Shown here piece after piece: positions 42,280-51,651 of a DNA stretch of 64,000 bases. Made by a program: the position numbers and the translations under genes. Source of the DNA: Vibrio barjaei (GTDB taxonomy: Bacteria; Pseudomonadota; Gammaproteobacteria; Enterobacterales; Vibrionaceae); assembly GCF_001639065.2 (NCBI RefSeq), contig NZ_LQXO02000053.1, forward strand, positions 558,001 through 622,000. Reading direction: 5' to 3'. Position 1 is the stretch's first letter, and each line of letters begins with the position of its first letter. The notes beneath the pieces are model-generated. The model did not search any database, was not told the origin of the DNA, and saw only the letters and a list, made by a program, of their open reading frames with translations.

Positions 42280-43515
42280 ATGACCATTGCATCCACTTCA
42301 TCACTAGCTTGGGATTGGCTTGAGCAACTAGCAAAATGTTCTGAGACAACCAACCCTGATGTAGAAGGCGTAACCCGTCTGTGTGCCACAAAAGAACATA
42401 AAGAGGCCATCAATCTACTCAAGCAATACATGATCGAATCTGGCATGTCAGTGAGAATGGACAATGCCGCCAACCTAATTGGCCGCTACGCCAGCACGGA
42501 ATCAGACGCAAAGACTCTTATCTTTGGTTCACATCAAGACACCGTTCCTAATGGCGGTAAGTACGATGGAATTATAGGAGTCGTTGCTCCACTCGCTCTC
42601 GTTCACCACCTGAATCAACAAGGTATTCAACTTCCGTACAACATTGATGTCATCGCCTTTAGTGATGAAGAAGGCACGCGCTTTCAATCAACACTACTCG
42701 GCTCGAAAGCCATTTCCGGTATCTTCGACCCTACAATGCTCGACGCCATGGATCCACAAGGGGTGTCGCTGCAGGACGCACTTCACGACTTTGGTTGTGA
42801 GACACAGCAAATAAAAAATGACGCCTACGACGCTGAAGAGGTCATTGGCTTTGTTGAGCTGCACATAGAACAAGGTCCACAACTTGAAGCCGAACAACTA
42901 CCTGTCGGTGTTGTATCCGCTATCACTGGGATCGAACGACATACCATAACCATTCACGGTAAAGCAGGACACGCTGGTACTGTTCCAATGCACAACCGCC
43001 AAGACTCTCTGGTCGGCGCTGCGAGTGTAATCAGCACTTTTGATGCGCTTTGTAAAAGTGATAGAGAGCTCGTTGGCGTGATAGGAAAAATCGAAAACTA
43101 TCCTAACGGCGTTAACGTCATCCCGCAGAAAACGCATATTACCGTTGAACTTCGCTCTCCTATTGATGAAAAGCGCCGTAACGCAAGAGCGACATTTTTA
43201 GTGTCCATTCAGCAACAACTTAACGCACTCAACCTCACTTACGACCATACGCAGACCTACGAGCAACAAGCCGTTCAGTGTTCAAAGGCTCTGTCAGATA
43301 AGCTTACTCAAGCTATCGAAACCTGTGGTATTAAACCGAAAACCTTATTCAGTGGAGCTGGTCACGATGGCCTCGCGGTCAGCTCTCTAACCGACATCGC
43401 AATGCTGTTCATGCGATGCACTGATGGCGTAAGTCATCATCCTGACGAAGCGATTACCCAGGAAGACTTACAAGCATCTTTACAAGTACTAAAAGAATTC
43501 TGCCTAGCGATATAA
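42280..43515 (+). CDS. M20 Zn-dependent amidohydrolase (allantoate/N-carbamoyl-amino-acid hydrolase family)
   Basis: 411 residues. Metal ligands are in GSHQDTVPNGGKYDG and FSDEEGTRFQ, the next His in VELHIEQGP, and the late His in SGAGHDGLAVS / DGVSHHPDEAI. The GKAGHAGTVPMHNRQD motif marks the dimerisation lid. This is the AllC/HyuC branch that releases ammonia or carbamate from N-carbamoyl, ureido or related amide substrates. First gene of an operon that also holds a carrier, DUF1028 and an ABC importer. True substrate unknown; no other allantoin-pathway genes are near. Confidence 0.9.
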   Translation: MTIASTSSLAWDWLEQLAKCSETTNPDVEGVTRLCATKEHKEAINLLKQYMIESGMSVRMDNAANLIGRYASTESDAKTLIFGSHQDTVPNGGKYDGIIGVVAPLALVHHLNQQGIQLPYNIDVIAFSDEEGTRFQSTLLGSKAISGIFDPTMLDAMDPQGVSLQDALHDFGCETQQIKNDAYDAEEVIGFVELHIEQGPQLEAEQLPVGVVSAITGIERHTITIHGKAGHAGTVPMHNRQDSLVGAASVISTFDALCKSDRELVGVIGKIENYPNGVNVIPQKTHITVELRSPIDEKRRNARATFLVSIQQQLNALNLTYDHTQTYEQQAVQCSKALSDKLTQAIETCGIKPKTLFSGAGHDGLAVSSLTDIAMLFMRCTDGVSHHPDEAITQEDLQASLQVLKEFCLAI

Positions 43516-43555
43516 AAACGTAAAGAATCAACCTAGAATCAAACTATGGAGAATA

Positions 43556-44953
43556 TTGGACATGGAAATGACCAATCAGATAGACACAACATCAAAACGC
43601 CCCTGGTACAAGTCAATGCCAGACCCTATGGTCTTAATATTTGGCATTTTAGTGGCAACTTACTTGCTCACGTTCATCGTTCCAGCAGGCGTATTTGAAA
43701 GGGCCGTTGTTGATGGAAGAACAACGGTAGTTCCTGAATCGTTTACGTACCTTCAAGACGCACCATCGGTGCATTTCTTTGATATATTCGTCGCCATTCC
43801 AAAAGGCTTGATTAGCGCAGCACCATACCTGTTCATTGTGTTTATCGCTGGTGGGTTGTTCCATATTCTGCAACGTTCCGGTGCATTAGAAAATGCTATT
43901 GGTGTGGCCGTAAATCGCGTAGGAGTAGAAAACCGTAACCTAATCATCACTATTGGTACTTTTATTTATGGTTTCTTCGGTGTGGCGGTTGGTTTTGAAA
44001 ACAATATTGCATTGGTCCCAGTCGCTGTTTTGATTTCTGCGGCAGTTGGCTATTCCAGCCTAGTAGGCACAGTAATGGCTGTGGGTGGTATCGGTGTTGG
44101 TTTTGCTCTATCACCTATTAATCCATATACCGTTGGCGTTGCTCAAGGTATTGCAGAACTCCCTACTTTCTCTGGCGCAGGTCTGCGTACCGCTCTCGTT
44201 ATCGCCTCGCTGGCTCTTCTTTCACTCTTTATCTGCAAGAAAGTCACCAAAATGGACTTTGTAGAACAAGATGACTCTGCCGGTCTTAAGAAAGATCTTA
44301 GCGAATACTCGATGAATCGAGAGAACAAGCTTACGCTTGCTGCTTTTGTTGCGGGTCTTGGTGTGATGCTTTACGGCGTTTTCGCCAATGGTTGGTACAT
44401 CAATGAGATTGCAGGTTTATTCCTGCTCATGGCAATCGTTATTGGCATCATCAACAAAATGAATGCAAACCAAATCGTCAAAGAAATGATGGTTGGTGCA
44501 TCAGGTGTAACCGCAGGTGCTTTGGTAATTGGTGTAGCTGCATCCATTCAGGTGATTCTTGATCAAGCACAGATCATCGACACCATTGTTAATGCACTTA
44601 GCTCTCTAATCCAAGATATGCCTATTGCTATTTCTGCGATCGTAGCTAGTGTCGTACAAGGAATTATCAACTTGTTTGTTCCATCTGGTTCAGGACAAGC
44701 AATGGTAACTATGCCGATTCTTATTCCTGTTGCTGATTTGGTTGGAATGAGTCGTCAGCTGATGATTACTGCCTTCCAAGTTGGCGACGGTTTAACCAAC
44801 CTAATTGTTCCAACATCGGGCGGTACTCTAGCCATGCTGGCATTGGGGCGTGTTTCTTACGAGCAATGGCTAAAAGCCATTATGCCATTCATGCTTATGG
44901 TATACGGACTGAGCTGGGTAGCACTATTCATCGGCCAGTTAATCGGCTACTAA
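43556..44953 (+). CDS. YfcC/DcuC-type inner-membrane carrier
   Basis: 465 residues, about 12 TM segments. The YfcC-family pattern is clear: PDPMVLIFGILVATYLLTFIVPAGVFER near the N-terminus, then FFGVAVGFENNIALVPVAV, and NLFVPSGSGQAMVTMPILIPVADLVG near the end. Members are related to arginine/ornithine antiporters and C4-dicarboxylate carriers, mostly of unknown substrate. Forty bp after the hydrolase gene, so it probably imports the hydrolase substrate or exports its product. Confidence 0.88.
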   Translation: MDMEMTNQIDTTSKRPWYKSMPDPMVLIFGILVATYLLTFIVPAGVFERAVVDGRTTVVPESFTYLQDAPSVHFFDIFVAIPKGLISAAPYLFIVFIAGGLFHILQRSGALENAIGVAVNRVGVENRNLIITIGTFIYGFFGVAVGFENNIALVPVAVLISAAVGYSSLVGTVMAVGGIGVGFALSPINPYTVGVAQGIAELPTFSGAGLRTALVIASLALLSLFICKKVTKMDFVEQDDSAGLKKDLSEYSMNRENKLTLAAFVAGLGVMLYGVFANGWYINEIAGLFLLMAIVIGIINKMNANQIVKEMMVGASGVTAGALVIGVAASIQVILDQAQIIDTIVNALSSLIQDMPIAISAIVASVVQGIINLFVPSGSGQAMVTMPILIPVADLVGMSRQLMITAFQVGDGLTNLIVPTSGGTLAMLALGRVSYEQWLKAIMPFMLMVYGLSWVALFIGQLIGY

Positions 44954-44999
44954 CTTCAATTGTAAGTGGAGGCACTGTGCCTCCCATTTCCAGGCTACT

Positions 45000-45713
45000 A
45001 TGACAATATCTCTATTACATTTTAACCCATCAACCGGTACCTCCGCGTCCATTACCGCGACAGGGGGGCCTTGCGTTGGCGGATATGTCAATCATTCTTG
45101 GCGCTCCGTCGGCGGATGTGCTACCCAAGGGTTATTTACCAACCCTTGGTATGCAGACTTCGCTAAAAACAAATTACAGCAAGGTACTTCCGCCAGAGAT
45201 ATTATCAACGAACTGACTGCCTTAGACTCAGGACATAGCCAACGACAGTGTCTTGTTATAGACAAAAACGGGGCATCAGCTGCATTAGACGGCAGCGATA
45301 ATATTGCCTACGTTGGCCACCTTAGCTATCCAACCATTGCTGTGGCCGGCAATATGTTAGAGGGGCATCAAGTCTTAGAACATTTCAGTCGAGGATTTAT
45401 TGAACAAACGGTAATAAACTCCCAAGCGGTATTGGAGCACATTGAGGCCCCTCAATATAAGCCAGATTATGAAGCGCTTTTGCCCGATGCGCTTATTAAC
45501 GCTTTGGAAGCGGCATTATCAGCGGGGGGAGACAAACGAGGTACGGTTTCTGCTTCATTGCGTATTGAATTTGCGCATCTCGCACCGATCGACATCCGGG
45601 TAGATTGGGCAAAGACCGACCTTATCGAAGAGCTTCGTTTTGTACTGGGTAAAGTGCGAGAAAGTAGCTTTCAATCATTTTTATCTGAGCTCCCTCGCCA
45701 AGTAGACCATTAA
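45000..45713 (+). CDS. DUF1028 protein, Ntn-hydrolase-like
   Basis: 237 residues covering the DUF1028 family (MTISLLHFNPSTGTSASITA; VGGCATQGLFTNPWYADFA; VAGNMLEGHQVLEH). The family is assigned to the Ntn-hydrolase fold in structural classification, as I recall. Met removal would expose Thr2, a possible nucleophile, but activity is unproven. DUF1028 genes recur beside amidohydrolases and amino-acid transporters, so a role in amide cleavage is a reasonable guess. Third gene of the operon, 46 bp after the carrier; a hairpin follows. Confidence 0.85.
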   Translation: MTISLLHFNPSTGTSASITATGGPCVGGYVNHSWRSVGGCATQGLFTNPWYADFAKNKLQQGTSARDIINELTALDSGHSQRQCLVIDKNGASAALDGSDNIAYVGHLSYPTIAVAGNMLEGHQVLEHFSRGFIEQTVINSQAVLEHIEAPQYKPDYEALLPDALINALEAALSAGGDKRGTVSASLRIEFAHLAPIDIRVDWAKTDLIEELRFVLGKVRESSFQSFLSELPRQVDH

Positions 45714-45721
45714 ATCTTCTG

Positions 45722-45751
45722 GTGTCAGAAGTGTGACATCACTTCTGACAC
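45722..45751 (+). terminator. Strong hairpin between DUF1028 and the ABC genes
   Basis: Perfect 12-bp stem GTGTCAGAAGTG / CACTTCTGACAC with a 6-nt loop, followed by ACTTATTATT. Probably terminates or attenuates the first half of the cluster. Confidence 0.7.
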
Positions 45752-45840
45752 ACTTATTATTCAACTGACTTCTCAAGCGCTTGTTATAGCTTAACGATAT
45801 TGCTAATGTAGACGCATATAACAAAAACAATGGGTTCCAA

Positions 45841-46563
45841 GTGAACGCTGTAAGCTTTAACAACGTCGATAAATGGTTTGGTGAATTCCAAGCTCTCTCA
45901 GCAATTAACCTCGAAGTCCTCCAAGGTGAAATTGTCGTAATCTGCGGCCCTTCAGGCTCAGGAAAGTCAACATTGATCCGCTGCATTAACGGATTAGAGC
46001 AATACAATAATGGAGACATCCAAGTCTTTGGGCAAGCTATCAATTCTAGTGGAATCAAGCCCGGACAAGTTGGTATGGTATTCCAGCACTTCAATTTATT
46101 TCCACACCTCACTGTGTTAGAAAATCTCACTCTGTCGCCTATTCGCACACTCAAGCTATCTAAAAAAGAGGCCACATCTCGCGCACTAGAAATGCTTGAG
46201 CGCGTGAAAATCGCCGAGCAAGCGAACAAGTACCCTTCTCAATTGTCTGGTGGTCAGCAGCAAAGGGTGGCAATAGCGCGCTCTCTTTGTATGAAACCTG
46301 ACATATTGCTGTTCGATGAACCGACTTCAGCGCTTGATCCTGAGATGATCAGTGAAGTGCTCAATGTGATGGTTGAGCTGGCAGAAGAAGGGATGACCAT
46401 GCTCTGTGTTACTCATGAAATGGGTTTCGCCAAACGTGTCGCAGACCGAGTTATCTTTATGGATGAAGGACAAATTCTAGAATCCGCTCCCCCGAGCCAG
46501 ATTTTTGATAATCCGCAACATCCAAGAACAAAAGCCTTCTTAGATAAGATCTTAAATCACTGA
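45841..46563 (+). CDS. Polar amino-acid ABC transporter, ATP-binding subunit
   Basis: 240 residues, GTG start. Walker A GPSGSGKST, Q-loop in VFQHFNLFPHL, signature LSGGQQQR, Walker B ILLFDEPTSALDPE and H-loop VTHEMGFAKRVADRV, all typical of GlnQ/ArtP-type ATPases. The stop overlaps the permease start by one base. It energises import through the two permeases in this operon. No strong ribosome site is visible upstream. Confidence 0.95.
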   Translation: MNAVSFNNVDKWFGEFQALSAINLEVLQGEIVVICGPSGSGKSTLIRCINGLEQYNNGDIQVFGQAINSSGIKPGQVGMVFQHFNLFPHLTVLENLTLSPIRTLKLSKKEATSRALEMLERVKIAEQANKYPSQLSGGQQQRVAIARSLCMKPDILLFDEPTSALDPEMISEVLNVMVELAEEGMTMLCVTHEMGFAKRVADRVIFMDEGQILESAPPSQIFDNPQHPRTKAFLDKILNH

Positions 46564-47357
46564 TGATATTAAAGATTATTAAGCCTGTTCTATCGGCACT
46601 GTTACAGATCGCATTGGTCACTGTCGCGCTTGTTTGGCTGCTCGATAGCGGAGCCGAAGCGATGGGCTATCACTGGCAATGGGAGCGCGTACCCGATTAC
46701 CTAGCCTTTTATGAGGATGGAGAGTGGTGGCCTGCGGAGTTGCTTGAAGGACTTGTCGTAACACTCAAAGTCAGTGGATTAGCGCTAGTTTTCACTTTGT
46801 TGTTTGGGCTCATTATTGCCTTACTTAAAACCTCAAACTCAGTCGTTGGTCGCGGTATAGCTCATTGTTATGTCGAAGGGATTCGAAATACACCACTACT
46901 TGTTCAAATCTACCTGCTTTACTTTGTGTTTGGTCCAATTATAGGTCTAGATCGTTTTTCTACCGCCGTGTTCGCGCTGGCTTTATTTCAAGGTGCTTAT
47001 ACGGCTGAGATATTGCGAGCAGGCTTAAACAGCATCCCTAAAGGGCAATTCGAAGCCTGCCGCTCAGTAGGCTTGTCGCGATTCTACACCTATTACGATG
47101 TGATACTGCCTCAAGTCGTGAGGCGCACTGTCCCTCCACTTACCAATGAAATCGTATCGCTAATCAAAAACTCATCCATCGTCAGCGTTATGGCTATTTT
47201 CGATTTAACCACAGAGGGTCGCAACATCGTTTCAGAAACGGCCATGCCTTTTGAAATTTGGTTTACCGTGGCCGCTATTTATTTAGTACTAACACTTACG
47301 TTATCCGCTTTATCCGCTTGGTTGGAGCATCGCTTAAACCAATCGCAATCGATTTAA
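46563..47357 (+). CDS. Amino-acid ABC transporter permease 1
   Basis: 264 residues. First TM at about 10-30, then four or five more. The EAA-loop signature AGLNSIPKGQFEACRSVGLSRFYTYYDVILPQ that contacts the ATPase is present, as is RNTPLLVQIYLLYF, the HisM/GlnP-type pattern. It overlaps the ATPase gene by one base and precedes the binding protein. Confidence 0.93.
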   Translation: MILKIIKPVLSALLQIALVTVALVWLLDSGAEAMGYHWQWERVPDYLAFYEDGEWWPAELLEGLVVTLKVSGLALVFTLLFGLIIALLKTSNSVVGRGIAHCYVEGIRNTPLLVQIYLLYFVFGPIIGLDRFSTAVFALALFQGAYTAEILRAGLNSIPKGQFEACRSVGLSRFYTYYDVILPQVVRRTVPPLTNEIVSLIKNSSIVSVMAIFDLTTEGRNIVSETAMPFEIWFTVAAIYLVLTLTLSALSAWLEHRLNQSQSI

Positions 47358-47384
47358 CTTAAATCGCAATCAAGGAGTCAGACT

Positions 47385-48209
47385 ATGCAAGGAAAACTCA
47401 AAAACATAATTAGAGCCATTACTACCGCTGCTATCGGTATGGCGGTGTCTCTAGGTGTCGCTGCCAGTGACACTCCCAACCTCGACAAGATCAATGAACG
47501 AGGTACGCTACGCGTTGGTATGTCTACCTTTGTTCCATGGGCTATGCGTGACAAACAAGGTGATTTAATTGGTTTTGAAATCGATGTTGCTAAACGCCTC
47601 GCAGAAGACTCAGGCTGGAAAGTAGAATTTGTTCCAACTGCGTGGGACGGTATTATTCCAGCTCTATTAGCGCGAAAATTTGATGTCATCATAGGGGGAA
47701 TGTCGATCACACCAGAGCGCTCTAAGAGTGTTCTCTTCACTACACCTTATTCTCATTCAGGAGTTCAAATTGCCGCGAGTAAGAAACTTGCAGAAGGCTT
47801 CTCGACCATTGAAGACTTCAATTCTCGTCGAGTTAAAATCGCGGCAAGACGAGGCGCATATACGGTTCAAGTTGCTCGTGAGACTTTCCCTAAAGCCAAA
47901 GTCTTACAATTTGACGATGACGCCCAAGCGTTTCAAGAAGTACTCAATGGTAATGCGCATGCAGTGATCGCATCTAGCCCTAAGCCAGAGCATGAAGCAA
48001 TCAAACACGCCAATGCACTGTTTATTCCCTTTAGTGAGCGTTTATCAAAAGGTAACGAAGCATTCGCAGTGCGCCTGGGTGAAGAGGACAAAAAAGCCTT
48101 CTTTGATCAATGGATTCAGGCTCGTACCGAAGATGGTTGGCTAAAGGATCGCTATGAGTACTGGTTCTCTACTCTTGATTGGCAAGATCAAATCGCTGGC
48201 GGACAGTAA
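47385..48209 (+). CDS. Amino-acid ABC transporter substrate-binding protein
   Basis: 274 residues. Signal peptide (TTAAIGMAVSLGVAASD), then the SBP family 3 start RGTLRVGMSTFVPWAMRDKQGDLIGFEIDVAKRLAEDSG. Typical Lys/Arg-type ligand motifs include GGMSITPERSKSVLFTTPY. Periplasmic receptor. The Arg in the MSITPERS motif usually binds the ligand alpha-carboxylate, so the ligand is probably an amino acid or an N-substituted amino acid. Confidence 0.93.
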   Translation: MQGKLKNIIRAITTAAIGMAVSLGVAASDTPNLDKINERGTLRVGMSTFVPWAMRDKQGDLIGFEIDVAKRLAEDSGWKVEFVPTAWDGIIPALLARKFDVIIGGMSITPERSKSVLFTTPYSHSGVQIAASKKLAEGFSTIEDFNSRRVKIAARRGAYTVQVARETFPKAKVLQFDDDAQAFQEVLNGNAHAVIASSPKPEHEAIKHANALFIPFSERLSKGNEAFAVRLGEEDKKAFFDQWIQARTEDGWLKDRYEYWFSTLDWQDQIAGGQ

Positions 48210-48214
48210 ATATT

Positions 48215-49120
48215 ATGATGAACACCGACTCAACAGGTCTTAAATATCGCGATGGTGCAATGAAAAAGAAGTGGCGCTTATCCACTTTGGATCTTGTTCT
48301 TATTACCGTGCTGGTTGTACTACTGGCTTGGCTTGGCTATCGCTCTTCCATCGGTATTAATTACCATTGGCGATGGTCTCAGGCTTTTGAGTTGGTGTTT
48401 ACTCCCACTAGCAATGGTGGACTGCCCTATTTCGTTCAAGGTATCATCTCGACATTACGCCTTAGTATTTGGGGTATGCTGTTGGCGCTTTCCTTGGGCA
48501 CTCTACTTGGACTAGCGAAGCACTCAAATATGGTGTTTTTGCGGGTTCCGGCAAATATCTTTATTCAGTTGGTGAGGAATATTCCACCACTCGTATTCAT
48601 ATTTATTTTCTATTTCTTCATTTCCAATCAGCTAATTCCATTACTGGGATTATCTGAATTACTTCGTGGTAGCAGTAGTGAAATTAGTGACTGGCAATCC
48701 TTCTTATTCGGCCCTCAATCACTATGGGAGAACTTACTATCCGGCGTAATATGCATAGGTCTGCTTTCCTCCGCCTATGTAGCTGAGATTGTCAGAGCCG
48801 GGCTTAACGCTATACCAAAAGGTCAGTGGGAAGCTGGCCAGTCATTAGGTTTGTCTACATGGCATCAATATCGTGATGTTATTGCCCCTCAAGTGCTTAC
48901 TGCCATAAGCCCCGCTTTAGCCGGTCAAGCCATATCCTTAGTCAAAGACACCTCGATTGTTTCACTGATTTCGATACAAGAGATGACATTTGTTGGCACT
49001 GAAATCGCTAATTCATCTGGATTGATATTTGAGATCTGGTTAATCGTAGGTTTGTGCTACTTTTTGCTCTGCTTTTCATTATCGCTATTGTTTAGAAAGC
49101 TAGAAGTAACCCAGCGCTAA
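48215..49120 (+). CDS. Amino-acid ABC transporter permease 2
   Basis: 302 residues from the ATG at 48215, just after the binding-protein stop; a longer frame would start inside the previous gene. TM segments, RNIPPLVFIFIFYFF and the EAA loop AGLNAIPKGQWEAGQSLGLSTWHQYRDVIAPQ. Pairs with permease 1 to form a heterodimeric channel. Last gene of the operon. Confidence 0.92.
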   Translation: MMNTDSTGLKYRDGAMKKKWRLSTLDLVLITVLVVLLAWLGYRSSIGINYHWRWSQAFELVFTPTSNGGLPYFVQGIISTLRLSIWGMLLALSLGTLLGLAKHSNMVFLRVPANIFIQLVRNIPPLVFIFIFYFFISNQLIPLLGLSELLRGSSSEISDWQSFLFGPQSLWENLLSGVICIGLLSSAYVAEIVRAGLNAIPKGQWEAGQSLGLSTWHQYRDVIAPQVLTAISPALAGQAISLVKDTSIVSLISIQEMTFVGTEIANSSGLIFEIWLIVGLCYFLLCFSLSLLFRKLEVTQR

Positions 49121-49587
49121 CACTGCACAAACCTAAACACTACTTTCTGACAGAACATTCAAATTATGGCCGTAATAGTATGTTATGGTCATTTCTTATC
49201 CATACCCACATTATTAGTAACTGCCAATTATTTTAACCACGTCATACTTTTAGGTATAAACATTATTATCTTACTATTCGGTTTTATATAAACACAATAC
49301 CTTTATAGTACGACACAATATTACATTTAATACACAACATTACCAGAACTTACATAACAACCTCACAAGTACCAATGGACCGTGACTCAGAGTCTATTTC
49401 TAGATATAAATTAATTTATCCATAAAGATCATCACAGAAAATATATCCTATTAGCTATTTACTAAAACTATAATTCCATTTGTCTGCACTTATAGCTTTG
49501 TTAATAATCATTTAGCCTATTTATAGATACGACGAGCCAAGAGCGTATTAATAATAAAACTTATTAGAGACTAAATAGGGATTTAAC
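49121..49587. other. 467-bp AT-rich region upstream of the porin
   Basis: No gene found on either strand. It must hold the porin promoter and a long leader; the sequence is unusually AT-rich, with only a short dyad GACTC-A-GAGTC at 49384-49394. No hairpin with a T run marks the end of the ABC operon. Confidence 0.5.
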
Positions 49588-50607
49588 ATGAAGAAAGTTT
49601 CTCTTTTAACAGCGGCTATTATTGCAGGTTTATCAGCAACGGCAGCGAATGCAGCTGACGTATATAAAGGTGATAATCTGAACCTAGCAGTGGGCGGTCG
49701 AGCTGAAGCGCGTGCTGATTTTGACAACAATAGCAATGGTAGAGCGGTTACCGACACTAGCCGTGCACGTGTGAATGTTCTAGCTACAACAGAAATTGCA
49801 GACGGCGTTCAAGCTAAAGGCTTCTTTGAAGAAGAGTTCAACCGAGGAAGTATGACCGACGGTAAGGCAAGCGGCGACGGATATGATAACCGCTACCTAT
49901 ATGTTGGCATTGCTGGCGAGAACAACGAACTCCAATATGGTAAAACGGACGGTTCTTTAGGCATCATTACTGACTACACTGATATTCTTGACGCATTCGG
50001 TGGCGAAGCTGGTAATAAAACAGCTACTGCTGACCGCACGACAAACCAATTGTTGTATATCGGTACATTCGGGGACCTTAAAGTTAAAGCTAACGCCAGT
50101 GGCGGCGGCAGCGCTGATTCATTCAACAAATACGATGCTGATATCTCAGGCACTGTAGATCAAGGTTATGGCATTGCTGCGCAGTACCAACTTGGCGATC
50201 TTAGCTTCGGTGCAGGTTATGCTTATCAAAAAGATACTGATATCACGTCTAAAATTGGCGGGACAACAACTAGCATTGACGAAGCGAAAAGCCAAAACGT
50301 TCTAGTTGGTGCGGGTTATCAGCTAAATGACCTATATCTTGGTGGTTTATATACTCAAGGTAAATTGCTAGACCAAGACTATAAAGGTTTTGAAGTAGCA
50401 TCTAAATACGACCTAACAGAGCGTATTCGTCTTGCAGCCGCATTCCAACAAGTTAAGTTCGATATCGCTGACGAAACAGACCAAAACATCGCGGCGAGCG
50501 TACACTACAAGTTTACTAACTACTTCACAACTTACGCAGGCATCTCAAAAGACCTCAAAGGCGACAAAGATACAGCAGGACGTGTTGGCGCTATCGTCAC
50601 GTTCTAA
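49588..50607 (+). CDS. Gram-negative general porin
   Basis: 339 residues. Signal peptide MKKVSLLTAAIIAGLSATAANA, then alternating amphipathic strands ending in Phe (RVGAIVTF). It fits the porin-4 (16-stranded trimeric) family related to Vibrio OmpU-type porins. The acidic loop segments suggest weak cation preference, but this is not certain. It is preceded by a long leader and closed by a strong terminator. Confidence 0.88.
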   Translation: MKKVSLLTAAIIAGLSATAANAADVYKGDNLNLAVGGRAEARADFDNNSNGRAVTDTSRARVNVLATTEIADGVQAKGFFEEEFNRGSMTDGKASGDGYDNRYLYVGIAGENNELQYGKTDGSLGIITDYTDILDAFGGEAGNKTATADRTTNQLLYIGTFGDLKVKANASGGGSADSFNKYDADISGTVDQGYGIAAQYQLGDLSFGAGYAYQKDTDITSKIGGTTTSIDEAKSQNVLVGAGYQLNDLYLGGLYTQGKLLDQDYKGFEVASKYDLTERIRLAAAFQQVKFDIADETDQNIAASVHYKFTNYFTTYAGISKDLKGDKDTAGRVGAIVTF

Positions 50608-50692
50608 TTCTAAACTGCACTTTTGTTAGATGGGATGGATTAACATGACCGAAGATCTTTCCTGGCAGCTAGTTTAAATCCAAACGCCCTAT

Positions 50693-50722
50693 CAGCCATC
50701 ACATTGTGATGGCTGTTTTTTA
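50693..50722. terminator. Terminator of the porin gene
   Basis: Perfect 10-bp stem CAGCCATCAC / GTGATGGCTG with a 3-nt loop and a run of six T. It sits between the converging porin and cyoE and may serve both. Confidence 0.93.
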
Positions 50723-50733
50723 TCATTTAAAAA

Positions 50734-51651
50734 TCAAATTGGTAGGTAGTGATCCACCAGCAACACTACAAATAAAACCATTAAATGCATAATGGAGAAT
50801 TTGAAAGTATCCATTGCTGTCTTTTCTGTCGCCGCATACTTTAACTTCCAAGCGTAATAGATAAAACCTGCACTCAAGAAAGTCGAACCGGCTAGATACA
50901 CCAACCCTGTCATTCCGACTAAGGCAGGTAATAAGCACACCAAAGCCAACAAAATTGTATAAAGCAGAATAGAAGTCTTGGTGTATTCCACCCCGTGAGT
51001 CACCGGAAGCATAGGAATATCGGCTTTCGCGTAGTCGTCTTTTCTATGAATCGCCAAAGCCCAAAAATGAGGTGGCGTCCATATGAAGATAATCATTACC
51101 AGTAACCAAGCATTAGCGTGCAGTTCCCCTGTGACCGCGGTCCAACCTAGCAACGGTGGCATCGCACCAGCTATACCCGCGATAACAATATTCTGTGGCG
51201 TCGCTCGCTTTAAATATAAGGTGTACACAACAGCGTAGCCAAGCAAGCTAGCAAATGTAAGCCAAGCGGTTAACCAGTTCACCCCCACAGCTAATATTGC
51301 AAAACCTAATACGCCAATACTCAGTGCAAAAGTAAAGACTTTACCAACACTCAAATCTCCGGATGGCAATGGACGTTTATGGGTTCTTGCCATAACAGCA
51401 TCAATTCGACGGTCAATTAGATGGTTAAACGCTGCTGCAGAGCCAGCCATTAACGCAATACCCAACAAACCCAGCACGGTCGCCTGAACAGGTAAGGCAC
51501 CCGGTATCGCCAAACACATGCCAACCAAAGCCGTTAAGATCATTAATGCGACCACTTTCGGTTTGGTCAAGGTTAAATACACTCGCCAGTTGAGTCTTGG
51601 TTTAACGACGGAATCCACACGACTTGTTGCCGCCATTGTCAGTTTATTCAT
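50734..51651 (-). CDS. cyoE: Protoheme IX farnesyltransferase (heme O synthase)
   Basis: 305 residues, UbiA-type prenyltransferase with about 9 TM segments. The Asp-rich motif is NHLIDRRIDAVMARTHKRPLP and the second is HFWALAIHRKDDYAKADIPM. It adds the farnesyl tail to heme B, giving heme O for CtaA. It overlaps ctaA by 4 bp and is the last gene of the oxidase operon. Confidence 0.95.
   Translation of the reverse strand: MNKLTMAATSRVDSVVKPRLNWRVYLTLTKPKVVALMILTALVGMCLAIPGALPVQATVLGLLGIALMAGSAAAFNHLIDRRIDAVMARTHKRPLPSGDLSVGKVFTFALSIGVLGFAILAVGVNWLTAWLTFASLLGYAVVYTLYLKRATPQNIVIAGIAGAMPPLLGWTAVTGELHANAWLLVMIIFIWTPPHFWALAIHRKDDYAKADIPMLPVTHGVEYTKTSILLYTILLALVCLLPALVGMTGLVYLAGSTFLSAGFIYYAWKLKYAATEKTAMDTFKFSIMHLMVLFVVLLVDHYLPI

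Noticed and set aside
45681..46229. 182-codon minus-strand frame across the DUF1028-ABC junction
   Set aside because: It is antisense to a clear ABC ATPase with all motifs; a shadow frame.
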